Source: Collinsella aerofaciens
Lineage (GTDB): Bacteria > Actinomycetota > Coriobacteriia > Coriobacteriales > Coriobacteriaceae
Direction: 5' to 3'
Length of the DNA: 64,000 nucleotides
Assembly (NCBI RefSeq): GCF_902364355.1
Contig: NZ_CABJDK010000006.1
Coordinates: 1 to 64,000, forward strand
Positions within the stretch are counted from its first letter, which is position 1. Every line of letters begins with the position of its first letter. The position numbers and the translations under genes are program-made. The notes under the pieces were generated by a model. The model made no database searches. It saw nothing but the letters and a program-made list of their open reading frames with translations, and was not told the origin of the DNA. Shown here piece after piece: positions 1 through 10,901 of this stretch.

Positions 1-17
1 TGCAGACCTTTCGTCAT
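1..17 (-). CDS. 5' tip of a gene leaving the window on the left
   Basis: On the minus strand an ATG (complement at 15-17) follows an AGGAGG-type ribosome site (about 20-25) and opens a frame reading M-T-K-G-L before the window edge. Upstream lies a candidate promoter with -10 TATAAC (complement of 99-104). Only five codons are visible, so no product can be proposed. The SD-to-ATG spacing is short (about 2 nt), which lowers certainty. Confidence 0.4.
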
Positions 18-98
18 GGCCTCCTACCTTTCTTTCGGGCCTTTCGGCCGAATCTATCAGCGCCCTTCCGTAACGGGCACTGCTTGCTGACAGCTCTA

Positions 99-129
99 GT
101 TATATCCAAATTCCACCCGCAATTCCACC
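99..129 (-). promoter_or_regulatory. Candidate promoter with two direct repeats
   Basis: AATTCCACC occurs twice with a 12-bp period (109-117 and 121-129). Read on the minus strand, the distal copy covers the -35 position (TGGAAT at 122-127), 17 bp from a -10 TATAAC (99-104). Direct repeats at the -35 suggest an activator site of response-regulator type. The regulator is unknown. The rest of 130-567 is AT-richer and holds no gene I can support. Confidence 0.3.
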
Positions 130-573
130 TCGCCCCCGAACGGTCAACAAAGTGCGATGAACGGTATATCGCATGTGATTCCCCCATGACGCACTTCGGC
201 GCTCTAAAGTACCTTTTCAAAGGTAAACGCTCTTTTTCCTATAAATTATCCCCCATCGCATCTATAAATCCATGATTCAGAATTGCATAGGTAAAACGGT
301 TTTATGTATATAAATGAAGCTAGCCCACGTTTTGGACCGAATTCGATGATATTCAGCTTGCCATCATTCTTATTCACGCATCCTTATCAGTTGAGTGAGA
401 ATATTGAACGCTAGCAATAGTGTCGCGAGCGTTAGTTCTATGGCCGGGCATCGTAAGAAGTAGGTAAAGATACCGTTCGCGCGATACGTCCGTGCCAGCG
501 GGCGACTAAATTGAGACAATAGTAAGTAGAGTTGGGCTATCGTCCCCTGCGGGGACTGAACGGACAGATGCAT

Positions 574-2994
574 ATGCCGAGCAAAATCGAAAAAAAGCAA
601 GCCGCTGCAAAGCTGCGTAAGCCGCCGCGTGATTTTTCGTATACGCAAAACCGAGAGCTTAGCTGGCTGCGCTTTGACAACCGCGTACTTGACGAGGCAT
701 TCGACGAGACCGTTCCGCTGTTTGAGCGCCTCAAGTTCGTGTCAATCTTCGAGTCCAACCTCGACGAGTTTCTCATGGTGCGCGTGGGCGGCCTGTCCGA
801 CCTGGCAGAACTCAAAAAACAGCCCGTGGACAACAAGAGTAATATGACCGCCTCTGAACAGGTCGATGCCGTCATGGCCGAGATGCCCGGGCTCCTTACC
901 CGCTGGGAGACCATCTTCAAGAGCATCGAAGGCAAGCTCGACGCCCTGGGCGTTCACCGCGCTCGCATCGACTCGCTTACGCCCGAGGAACGCACCTTTG
1001 TCACCCGCTACTTCCAGGCCTACGTGTCGCCGGTCATCTCGCCGTTGGTCATTGACCCGCGCCACCCCTTCCCCAACCTGCGCAATGGCGCGCTCTATCT
1101 GGCCTGTGGTCTGGACGGCGCCACCGACGAGGAGAGCCTGCTGGGCCTTATCGAGATTCCCGCCTCGATGAACCGCGTGGTCGAGATCCCCTCGCCCACC
1201 GGCACCTACTCCTACATCTTGCTCGAGGACGTCATCCTCGCCTGCCTGGATAGCTGCTTTGGCTCCTATAAGCCGCTGGATCGCGCGCTGATCCGCGTCA
1301 CTCGCAATGCCGATATCGACCCGGACGGCGAGGGCGTCGAAGAGGAAGAGGACTACCGCCAGCACATGAAGCGTATCCTTAAGAAGCGCCTGCGTCTGCA
1401 ACCGGTAGTGCTTGCCGTCTCCGGGTCGCTCGAGAAGGCGACGCTCAAGACCATCCGCAAGGCGCTCGAGCTTTCGCGCCGCTCTGTCTTTACCTGCGAT
1501 ATCCCACTCGACCTGGGCTACGTCTTCGGCATTGAGGGCAAGATTCCCGAGCACCTGCGTAACGAGCTGCTCTTTACGCCGTTTAGGCCGCAGTCCAACC
1601 CCAACATCGACATGACCCGCTCCATCCGCGAACAGGTGTTGCAGCACGACAAGCTACTCTTTTATCCCTATGAGGCCATGAACCCGTTCTTGGACCTGGT
1701 GCACGAGGCCGCCTATGACCCCGAGTGCATCTCGTTGCGCATCACGCTCTACCGCGTGGCCAAGCAGAGCCGTCTGTGCGAGTCGCTGATCGATGCCGCC
1801 GAGAACGGCAAAGAGGTCACGGTGCTCATGGAGCTCCGTGCCCGCTTTGACGAGCAGAACAACATCGAGTGGGCCGAGCGCCTGGAAGAGGCCGGCTGCA
1901 CCGTCATCTACGGCTCCGAGGGCTTTAAGTGCCACTCCAAGATCTGCCAGCTCACCTATCGCGAGGGCATGGCGCTAACGCGCCTGACGCTGCTGGGCAC
2001 CGGCAACTTTAACGAGAAGACGGCCAAACTCTACAGCGACTTTATGCTCATGACCGCCCACCCCGGCATCGGCGAGGACGCCAACCTGTTCTTCCGCAAC
2101 CTGTCGCTGGGCAACCTGCGCGGCGACTACCGCTTCCTGGGTGTGGCACCCGTCGGACTGAAACCGCTCATCATGCGCGGGCTTGACCGCGAGATCCAGC
2201 GCGCCCTTGCCGGCGAGCTCGCCCGCGTGTTCTTTAAGCTCAACTCGCTGACCGACCGCGAGGTTATCGACAAGATCGCCGAGGCATCGTGTGCCGGCGT
2301 GCGCGTAGACATGATCATCCGCGGTATCTCGTGCCTCAAGCCCGGTGTTCCGGGCAAGACCGAGAACGTGTATGTCCGCTCCATCGTCGGACGCTTTTTG
2401 GAGCATGCACGCGTTTACGCCTTTGGCGTGGACTCGGACATGATCTATCTGAGCTCGGCCGACATGATGACGCGCAACACCGAGCACCGCGTGGAGATTG
2501 CCTTCCCCGTGCTCGACCCCACCTGCCGCGCCCTGGTGCACGAGTACATGGGCATGCAGCTGCGCGACAACGTGAAGGCCCGCAGCCTCACGAGCGACGG
2601 CACCTGGGTCCCCGTGGAGCGTGCAGAGGGTGAGAAACCCTTCAACTCGCAGGAAGCCCTGCTGGAGCGTGCCTATCGCAACGCCGAGGCCGCGCCCGAG
2701 CCCGTCATTGAGGCAAAACCCGCCCCCGAGCCCGAGCCGCAGCCGGTAGCACCCAAGGTCCAGAAGGTCCAGGCAACCGTCATTGAACCCGACCTGGAAT
2801 CCGAACCCGAGCCTGCGCCCCAGCCCCAGCCTCAGCCGCAGACCGCTAAGCCCGCGCCCCATGCAAGCGCCCGCCGCGAGAAACCCGCCGGCAAGACCAA
2901 GGCCATCGAGCGCCATCGCCCCGGCCGCGTGCGTATGGGTCTGGGCCTGATCGGCTTAGGCCTTAAGACGCTCATTACCGGCAAGACGAAATAG
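574..2994 (+). CDS. ppk: Polyphosphate kinase (PPK1) with a Pro/Glu-rich C-terminal tail
   Basis: This enzyme makes inorganic polyphosphate from ATP, reversibly. The N-terminal signature NRELSWLRFDNRVL and the four-domain PPK1 layout are clear. Counting from the ATG at 574, the phospho-acceptor His is H454 (CHSKICQLTY) and the second active-site His is H611 (EHARVYAFG); the 157-residue separation equals that in E. coli PPK (H435/H592). About 806 aa, longer than the usual ~690-720. The excess is a tail from roughly residue 705, rich in Pro, Glu and Gln, ending in a basic stretch and a glycine/leucine-rich amphipathic end (GLGLIGLGLKTLITGKTK). Starts at TTG 532, ATG 568 and ATG 574 are all open; GGGGA at 551-555 favours an ATG, and I chose 574. 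Monocistronic, with a terminator directly after it. Confidence 0.95.
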   Translation: MPSKIEKKQAAAKLRKPPRDFSYTQNRELSWLRFDNRVLDEAFDETVPLFERLKFVSIFESNLDEFLMVRVGGLSDLAELKKQPVDNKSNMTASEQVDAVMAEMPGLLTRWETIFKSIEGKLDALGVHRARIDSLTPEERTFVTRYFQAYVSPVISPLVIDPRHPFPNLRNGALYLACGLDGATDEESLLGLIEIPASMNRVVEIPSPTGTYSYILLEDVILACLDSCFGSYKPLDRALIRVTRNADIDPDGEGVEEEEDYRQHMKRILKKRLRLQPVVLAVSGSLEKATLKTIRKALELSRRSVFTCDIPLDLGYVFGIEGKIPEHLRNELLFTPFRPQSNPNIDMTRSIREQVLQHDKLLFYPYEAMNPFLDLVHEAAYDPECISLRITLYRVAKQSRLCESLIDAAENGKEVTVLMELRARFDEQNNIEWAERLEEAGCTVIYGSEGFKCHSKICQLTYREGMALTRLTLLGTGNFNEKTAKLYSDFMLMTAHPGIGEDANLFFRNLSLGNLRGDYRFLGVAPVGLKPLIMRGLDREIQRALAGELARVFFKLNSLTDREVIDKIAEASCAGVRVDMIIRGISCLKPGVPGKTENVYVRSIVGRFLEHARVYAFGVDSDMIYLSSADMMTRNTEHRVEIAFPVLDPTCRALVHEYMGMQLRDNVKARSLTSDGTWVPVERAEGEKPFNSQEALLERAYRNAEAAPEPVIEAKPAPEPEPQPVAPKVQKVQATVIEPDLESEPEPAPQPQPQPQTAKPAPHASARREKPAGKTKAIERHRPGRVRMGLGLIGLGLKTLITGKTK

Positions 2995-3006
2995 ACGTTT
3001 GTAGAA

Positions 3007-3048
3007 GCGCCCCGCATTTGAGGAAAGCCTCGGATGCGGGGCGCTTTT
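3007..3048 (+). terminator. Intrinsic terminator of ppk
   Basis: Perfect 11-bp stem (3007-3017 with 3034-3044, GCGCCCCGCAT) followed by TTTT, 12 bp after the ppk stop. Confidence 0.85.
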
Positions 3049-3094
3049 CCCTGCTACCATGGTGCGAATAACAACGCGAATGACAGGCAGGAAT

Positions 3095-4408
3095 ATGAAG
3101 CTCACCATAGAATCGATGACGTATGGCGCCGATAGTCTGGCGCACGCCGACAACGGCAAGGCCGTATTTGTGCAGGGCGCCGTGGCGGGCGATACCGTCG
3201 AGGCCGAAATCGTGCAGGACGGCAAATCGTTTATGCGCGCCCGCACCACCGAGATTCTGGAGCCAAGCCCCGATCGAATTCAGCCTCCCTGCCCCTTCGT
3301 GGGCGTCTGCGGTGGCTGCTCGTGGGGCAATCTCTCGCGCACCGCTCAGCTTGCCGCCAAGGAGCAAAACCTGCGCTCCACGCTCGAGCGCATCGGCAAG
3401 TTCACCCCTGAGCAAGTCGACGAGCTGGTGCAGCCCATCCGCCACACCAAGGACGATTGGGGCTACCGCAATAAAATTGAGCTCGAACCGACCGTCGTTA
3501 ACGGCCGCGTTCGTCTTGGCATGCACGGCGTCGATCCCAGCAAGATCGTGACCGTCGATTCGTGCCCGCTGTTCGATAAGCGTTTTCCCAAGGCGCTCAA
3601 ATCGGTCGTCGGCGCGCTTAACTATCTGAGCGGCAGCCACGACCTGGGCTTGGAGCGCGTGGGCATTCGCGCCTCGCGTCGCACCAAAGCGCTCGAGGTC
3701 GCGCTCTGGACGCCCACGGGGTCGTTTCCGCGCTCGCAAGTCTCGCGCGTGCTGGCAGACGCCGCACACCCCACGAGCATAGTGCGCGTTATGAGCAAGG
3801 GTGAAAAGAAGGCCCGCCGCGTCTCCAAGGTTGAGATGCTCGCCGGCGAGGGCTCCTGGACCGAGAACATCGCCGACGGTCAGATGCGCTTGTCTGCCCC
3901 GTCTTTTTTCCAGGTCAACACCAAGGGTGCCGAGATTTTGATCGAGCTTGTCATGGAAGCGCTCGACCCGCAGGAAGACGAGCTTGCCGTGGACCTGTAC
4001 TGCGGTGCCGGCACCTTTACCCTGCCGCTCGCCCGCCGCTGCGATTTTGTCGCCGCCGTCGAAGCCTATGGCCCGGCCGTGCGCGATCTACGCCGTAACC
4101 TGGAGATTAACAAAATCGATAACGTCGACGTCATCGGCGGCGACGCGGTGCGCGAGTTCCCCGATCAGGACGCCGATGTCCTGGTAGTCGATCCGCCGCG
4201 CGCGGGCTTGGCGCCCGAGGCCATCGACCTCATCGCGAGCACGAGTGCCCGCGATGTCGCCTACGTGAGCTGCGACCCGGCGACTCTAGCCCGCGACCTC
4301 AAGCGCTTTGTCGAGGAGGGCACCTTCTCCCCCGTCAAGATCACGCCGGTCGACCTATTCCCGCAAACCTTCCACTGCGAAACCGTCGTCCACCTCAAGC
4401 GTAACTAG
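3095..4408 (+). CDS. 23S rRNA m5U methyltransferase, RlmD/RumA-like (TrmA family)
   Basis: SAM-dependent uracil-5 RNA methyltransferase. An N-terminal TRAM domain (about residues 1-60) is followed by the cysteines of a 4Fe-4S site (C66, C72 and C75 in CPFVGVCGGCSW, with a fourth Cys in DSCPLFD). The C-terminal Rossmann domain has FFQVN, the SAM motif DLYCGAGTFTLPLA and the catalytic loop YVSCDPATLARDL, whose Cys attacks uracil C6. About 437 aa, typical of RlmD or RlmCD. The ATG at 3095 is preferred over 3059 because a purine-rich SD (AGGCAGGA, 3085-3092) precedes it and TRAM starts there. Whether the target is U1939, U747 or a tRNA cannot be read from sequence. A convergent accessory block follows. 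Confidence 0.9.
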   Translation: MKLTIESMTYGADSLAHADNGKAVFVQGAVAGDTVEAEIVQDGKSFMRARTTEILEPSPDRIQPPCPFVGVCGGCSWGNLSRTAQLAAKEQNLRSTLERIGKFTPEQVDELVQPIRHTKDDWGYRNKIELEPTVVNGRVRLGMHGVDPSKIVTVDSCPLFDKRFPKALKSVVGALNYLSGSHDLGLERVGIRASRRTKALEVALWTPTGSFPRSQVSRVLADAAHPTSIVRVMSKGEKKARRVSKVEMLAGEGSWTENIADGQMRLSAPSFFQVNTKGAEILIELVMEALDPQEDELAVDLYCGAGTFTLPLARRCDFVAAVEAYGPAVRDLRRNLEINKIDNVDVIGGDAVREFPDQDADVLVVDPPRAGLAPEAIDLIASTSARDVAYVSCDPATLARDLKRFVEEGTFSPVKITPVDLFPQTFHCETVVHLKRN

Positions 4409-4443
4409 ACCGTTTGCCCAAGACCACGCCCGATGATTTTTCT

Positions 4444-4493
4444 GGGACGGGGATAAAAAAATTTGTTCTGAATGATTATTTAATCCCCGTCCC
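4444..4493. repeat. REP-like palindrome with GGGACGGGG core
   Basis: Perfect 11-bp arms (GGGACGGGGAT at 4444-4454 and its complement at 4483-4493) flank an AT-rich spacer. It sits after the methyltransferase stop and directly before the IS3 remnant, and shares its core with other intergenic hairpins in the window. Confidence 0.7.
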
Positions 4494-4498
4494 GAAAT

Positions 4499-4904
4499 TG
4501 AACCGCCCCCTCATTTCTTGGACATTAGAAATGAGGGGGCTTCTTTATGGACGGGAAAGTCGGACACGACGCCACGCTGAGGACTCTTGCAGCAGAGTTT
4601 TGCGACAGGGGATACGGGCGCACCGAAGGCCGAAGGGCGCCCGGACCCGGCCGGGGCCGGCGGCGCGCGAGGGCGAGCTCTTGCGACGGAGCTGCTGCCC
4701 GGGCGCCTGAAGGACGAGTTCTACAGGAACCGGACGTGGCGGAGCTTCGAGGAGTTCAAGCGGGACCTCCACGCCTACACCGTTCACTGGAACAAGAGGA
4801 GGCAGGTTAAGCAAAAGGGACTGACCCCGGAGGAGTTCCGGAATCAGTCCCCATGTGCGGCATAGGCCGCTAATTGACCCGTCTAAGTTTCGGGGCGCAG
4901 TTCA
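4499..4904 (+). mobile_element. Decayed, internally deleted IS3-family element (406 bp)
   Basis: The ends form an imperfect inverted pair: TGAACCGCCCCC at 4499 and, as reverse complement, TGAACTGCGCCCC ending at 4904. Just inside the left end is a perfect 13-bp hairpin (4506-4518 with 4527-4539). An ATG at 4547 opens an OrfA-like N-terminus (MDGKVGHDATLRTLAAEF). In another frame, about 4720-4855, lies the C-terminus of an IS3/IS150 OrfB integrase (LKDEFYRNRTWRSFEEFKRD, then GLTPEEFRNQS). The catalytic DDE core is absent, so it cannot move itself. I see no clear target-site duplication (flanks AAT and TTT). It marks the edge of the accessory block. Confidence 0.75.
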
Positions 4905-4951
4905 TTTCAGCGCCGCCCGAGAAAGCTAAACGCCTTCTGACAGGTTGTCCC

Positions 4952-5032
4952 GGGCCGAGGGCGGCCACCTTGATCGCCCTCGGCCCTCACCCACCTCAAC
5001 TGCTCCTCAATTACATAGAGCTGATTGAGGAG
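4952..5032 (-). terminator. Two hairpins downstream of the PTS gene
   Basis: A 12-bp stem (GGGCCGAGGGCG, 4952-4963 with 4975-4986) and a 9-bp stem (CTCCTCAAT, 5003-5011 with 5024-5032) lie directly after the PTS IIBC stop on the minus strand. Neither has a clear U-run, so termination or mRNA 3'-end protection is inferred. Confidence 0.5.
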
Positions 5033-5040
5033 GGCGCAAG

Positions 5041-6489
5041 CTAGTGGGCGCCTTCCTCCTCGTCGTTGGGTCGGTAGGTGATGAACTCGATAACAAAGGC
5101 CAGGACGGCGGAGATGAGCGAGGCGATGATCGCGAAGATCATGTGGGAGATCCCGGCGCCACCAGGGGTCCCGTCGATGAAGTTGAGCAGGTTGAAGACG
5201 CCGAGGCCGCCCGAGATGTACATGAGAGCGCCAGTCATTCCCACGATAGCGCCGCCCACGGCGGAGCTCAGGCATGCCACGACGAACGCGCGCTTGTTGG
5301 GGAGGGCGATGCCGTAGATGCCCGGCTCGGTGACGCCGAAGAAGAAGGCGGAGATCATCGCGGGAAGGGCGATGCCGCGGAAGCGCTCGTCCTTGTTTCT
5401 GAGGTACATGGCAAAGATGACCGCTCCGAGTGCGAACCCGTGGCCGATGGTGGCGGCGAGCACGCTATCGTGGCCGAGGGTGTTCAGGTTCATGATGGAG
5501 ATGGGGATGAGGCTCCAGTGGAAGCCGAAGATGACGAGGCACATCCACAGTCCGCCGACTAGGGCGCTGCCCAGGACGGAACCAACCACGGGGAGCTGGA
5601 AGATGAACGAGAACGCCGCGCTCAGCAGGTTGGTGATGAGGGTGGCCACCGGGCCGATGATGAGGTAGCCCAAGACGATGGAGACCGTCATCGTGGCGAG
5701 CGGGACAAGGAACATCTTGAGCGCAGCCGGCATCCAGCTCTTGAGCCAGCGCTCAAGGATAGAGCCGAACCACACCATGAGAAGGACGGGGATCACCGAG
5801 CTCACGTAGCCGGACACGGGCATGATGATGGGGAGCCCGAGGGCGGTGGCGTACCACGAGAACGTGCCGGCCACGCCGAGGTCGATGCTGCCGAGCGCCT
5901 CGCCCGAGGTCAGGGCGACCATCGTCGGGTAGAGGAGCGCCACGCCGATTGCCACGCCGGTGAACTCGTTCATGCGGAACTTGCGCGCGGCACTGAACGC
6001 CAGGGCGACGGGAAGGAAGTAGAAGAAGCCGTCAGCCACGGTGTAGAGCAGCGTGTAGAGGCCGTCGTTTGCAAAGGCCGGGACGAAGTAGGTGATGAGG
6101 GCAAGCAGTCCCTTCATGATGCCTGCGGCGGCAAGCGGTCCCAGGATGGGCTGGAAGATGCCAGAGATGAGGTCGATGATGACGGAGGCAACGGTCTTAT
6201 CGCCCTGGGGCTCGTCGTCGGCGCTTGCGCCGCCCGAGAAGTTGCCGGCCTCCAGGACCGCGTCGTAGACGTCCTCGACGATGTTGCCCACGACCACCTG
6301 GTACTGGCCGTTGGCCTGGATGACCTGGATGACGCCCTTGAGGGCCTCGATCTTGGCCGTGTTGGCGCGGGACTCGTCCTTGAGTTTGAAGCGCACGCGC
6401 GTGATGCAGTGCGCGACGCTGGCGACGTTCTCGGCGCCGCCTACGTTCTCGAGTATGGATCTGGCCAGGTCGTCGTATTTTTCTGCCAT
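5041..6489 (-). CDS. PTS beta-glucoside transporter subunit IIBC
   Basis: Membrane permease of the phosphotransferase system that imports and phosphorylates a beta-glucoside. An EIIB domain occupies about residues 1-90, with the phospho-cysteine C28 in HCITRVRFKL. A multi-span EIIC domain follows (about 105-470) with the GVTEPGIYGIALP loop typical of the glucose/beta-glucoside family. At 482 aa it lacks the C-terminal EIIA domain of BglF-type proteins, so it must borrow an EIIA from elsewhere; none is in the window. SD AAGGAG precedes ATG 6489. It lies 31 bp after the GH1 gene on the same strand, so import-phosphorylation and hydrolysis are co-expressed. Confidence 0.92.
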   Translation of the reverse strand: MAEKYDDLARSILENVGGAENVASVAHCITRVRFKLKDESRANTAKIEALKGVIQVIQANGQYQVVVGNIVEDVYDAVLEAGNFSGGASADDEPQGDKTVASVIIDLISGIFQPILGPLAAAGIMKGLLALITYFVPAFANDGLYTLLYTVADGFFYFLPVALAFSAARKFRMNEFTGVAIGVALLYPTMVALTSGEALGSIDLGVAGTFSWYATALGLPIIMPVSGYVSSVIPVLLMVWFGSILERWLKSWMPAALKMFLVPLATMTVSIVLGYLIIGPVATLITNLLSAAFSFIFQLPVVGSVLGSALVGGLWMCLVIFGFHWSLIPISIMNLNTLGHDSVLAATIGHGFALGAVIFAMYLRNKDERFRGIALPAMISAFFFGVTEPGIYGIALPNKRAFVVACLSSAVGGAIVGMTGALMYISGGLGVFNLLNFIDGTPGGAGISHMIFAIIASLISAVLAFVIEFITYRPNDEEEGAH

Positions 6490-6520
6490 TATTTTCTCCT
6501 TAGTGATATTGCCCGGGTGG

Positions 6521-9217
<2,697 letters not shown>

Positions 9218-9375
9218 CTAGCGCCCAGAAAAGTCCACGCGTTTTTAGACTGGGACAAAGTACTACAACAGGTGAGATTCCGTCAAGAAAAACCGAAGAA
9301 AAAAGTGAGCCTCTGCCCGCCGTACCTGTAGCGGTCGTTTCCCCGAACGGGGCGGTGCTGTTGGGGGCTGTCTCG

Positions 9376-9501
9376 ATCTGTAACAGTAAGACCCGGTTTT
9401 GGTCCGTAGATGTTACAGATTTAGACGTTTTGTCGGGGCGGTTTCCGTTTGTCTTGATCTGTAACAGTTAGGGGTCAAAAGTGGGTCTAGATGTTACAGA
9501 T
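9376..9501. repeat. Inverted pair of 45-nt palindromic repeats (BIME-like)
   Basis: Two 45-nt units (9376-9420 and 9457-9501) have identical arms (ATCTGTAACA and TGTTACAGAT). Their centres match best when one unit is reverse-complemented (both then contain AAAA followed by GGGTCT). This is the geometry of paired REP units separated by 36 bp. Confidence 0.7.
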
Positions 9502-9536
9502 TGAGATTGTTGAGGATGGGTGAGGGTAGCTAATTC

Positions 9537-9590
9537 GGACGGGGCTATTTTAGCTACCCTGCAAGTGGGGTAGCTAAAATAGCCCCGTCC
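9537..9590. repeat. Perfect 23-bp hairpin with GGACGGGG core
   Basis: Arms 9537-9559 and 9568-9590 are perfectly complementary around an 8-nt loop and are followed by CTTTTT. It belongs with the GGGACGGG-type intergenic palindromes and lies about 90 bp before the DJ-1 gene. It could also act as a terminator on the plus strand, although no gene precedes it in that direction. Confidence 0.7.
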
Positions 9591-9680
9591 CTTTTTAAAC
9601 AATGGAAAATCGAGCGTGGCAAGCGGAGGTCTTCGGGGTATAAGACGGCTAATTGTATGCCGCCCATGAAAGGAGCCCTC

Positions 9681-10223
9681 ATGCCCAGCGTTGCCGTTCT
9701 CGCCGCCGATGGCTTTGAAACTATTGAATGCTTGACCATGGTCGATGTCATGCGTCGCGGCGGCGTGCGTGCCACGCTCGTCTCGATCATGCCCACGCGT
9801 GAGGTCGTAAGCTCGCTGCAGATCCCCGTGACCTGCGATGCGCTCTTTGATGAGATCAACTTTGACGAGTACGACTGCGTCGTGCTGCCCGGCGGCCTGC
9901 CCGGTGCCACCAACCTGCGCGCCGATCAGCGCGTCTGCGACGTGGTCTGCGAGTTCGCCGCGACCAAGCACGTTGCCGCCATCTGCGCCGCCCCGTTTAT
10001 CCTGGGCGAGCTCGACCTACTCGAGGGGCGCCAGGCCACGTGCTTCCCTGGCTTTGAGAAAAGCTTCCCCGAAGGCGCCTATACCGGCGAGAAGGTTACG
10101 CAAGACGGCAACATCATCACCGCCAGCGGCATGGCCCAGTCGCTCCCCTTTGCGCTTGAGCTGCTGCGCACACTCGCCGGCGACAAGGCCGTCGAGAAGG
10201 TCGCCGAGGGCATTCAGCTATGA
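9681..10223 (+). CDS. DJ-1/PfpI family protein (YajL-like)
   Basis: A 180-residue single-domain flavodoxin-like protein of the DJ-1 superfamily. The conserved nucleophile elbow is AAICAAPFIL with the reactive Cys, and a Glu near the N-terminus (DGFETIE) supplies the partner acid. Family members are linked to protein or nucleotide deglycation and oxidative stress; the exact activity is debated. The ATG at 9681 is chosen over 9657 because AAAGGAG precedes it. Its stop overlaps the next start in ATGA, so it is translationally coupled to maf. Confidence 0.88.
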   Translation: MPSVAVLAADGFETIECLTMVDVMRRGGVRATLVSIMPTREVVSSLQIPVTCDALFDEINFDEYDCVVLPGGLPGATNLRADQRVCDVVCEFAATKHVAAICAAPFILGELDLLEGRQATCFPGFEKSFPEGAYTGEKVTQDGNIITASGMAQSLPFALELLRTLAGDKAVEKVAEGIQL

Positions 10224-10801
10224 TTTTGGCTTCGCAATCACCGCGCCGCATCGAGTTGATGCGCGAGGCGGGCTATGACATTCACGTGATTCCCGCAGAT
10301 ATCGACGAAACGCCTTTTGATGGCGAGGCCCCGCTTACGCTCGTTGAACGCTTAGCACGCGCCAAAGCCGCCTCCGTTGCCGCCGAGCATGCCGAGCCCA
10401 ACGAACTGACCGTCGCGGCCGATACTATTGTCACCTTCGATGGCAAGATTCTGGGCAAGCCGGCAACCGAGGACGAGGCGCGCACCATGCTCCGCGAGCT
10501 TTCGGGCCGCACGCACCAGGTCGCAACCGGCGTCTGCATCGTTAAGGCAGGCGACACGGCCGCTCCGCATGCCGCCGAGAGCCTGTCGTTTGTCGATGTG
10601 ACCGACGTGACGTTCTATGAGCTTACCGAAGAGCAGATCGAGCGCTATGTTGCCTCCGGCGAACCCATGGACAAGGCCGGGGCCTACGGCATCCAAGGCA
10701 CAGGCGGCCGCATGCTTGTGCACGATATTTCGGGTGACTTCTACAACGTGGTGGGCTTGCCCATCGCTCGCGTCGCACGCGCGATTCAAAAACTCTCGTA
10801 A
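10220..10801 (+). CDS. maf: Maf-like nucleoside triphosphate pyrophosphatase
   Basis: Hydrolyses non-canonical or UTP/dTTP-type nucleotides to monophosphates (house-cleaning). The 193-aa length is standard. Motifs: ILASQSPRRIELM at the N-terminus (SxSPRR), AADTIV with the catalytic Asp, KP in the following loop, and YGIQG near the C-terminus. The start overlaps the DJ-1 stop by 4 bp. The subfamily (dTTP/UTP versus m7GTP) cannot be fixed by eye. Confidence 0.92.
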   Translation: MILASQSPRRIELMREAGYDIHVIPADIDETPFDGEAPLTLVERLARAKAASVAAEHAEPNELTVAADTIVTFDGKILGKPATEDEARTMLRELSGRTHQVATGVCIVKAGDTAAPHAAESLSFVDVTDVTFYELTEEQIERYVASGEPMDKAGAYGIQGTGGRMLVHDISGDFYNVVGLPIARVARAIQKLS

Positions 10802-10809
10802 TTGCATCT

Positions 10810-10832
10810 GGCGCTGGTTATCCCCCAGCGCC
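10810..10832 (+). terminator. Hairpin after maf
   Basis: GGCGCTGG (10810-10817) pairs with CCAGCGCC (10825-10832), 8 bp after the maf stop. Only a short T-rich tract follows, so termination may be partial. Confidence 0.5.
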
Positions 10833-10901
10833 TACAATTTTGCCGTACCGTACGGATCCCGACCGGGCATAAGGCCCGGCGGAAAACCGATAGGAGAAAA
10901 C

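Noticed and set aside
532..573. Upstream TTG start for ppk
   Set aside because: In frame, but the GGGGA SD at 551-555 lies downstream of it and PPK homology starts after the ATGs at 568/574.
370..648. 92-codon minus-strand frame upstream of ppk
   Set aside because: No SD, overlaps the ppk start, mixed composition, no recognisable domain.
4547..4865. Intact transposase gene
   Set aside because: Similarity to OrfA and OrfB ends lies in different frames and the DDE catalytic core is missing.
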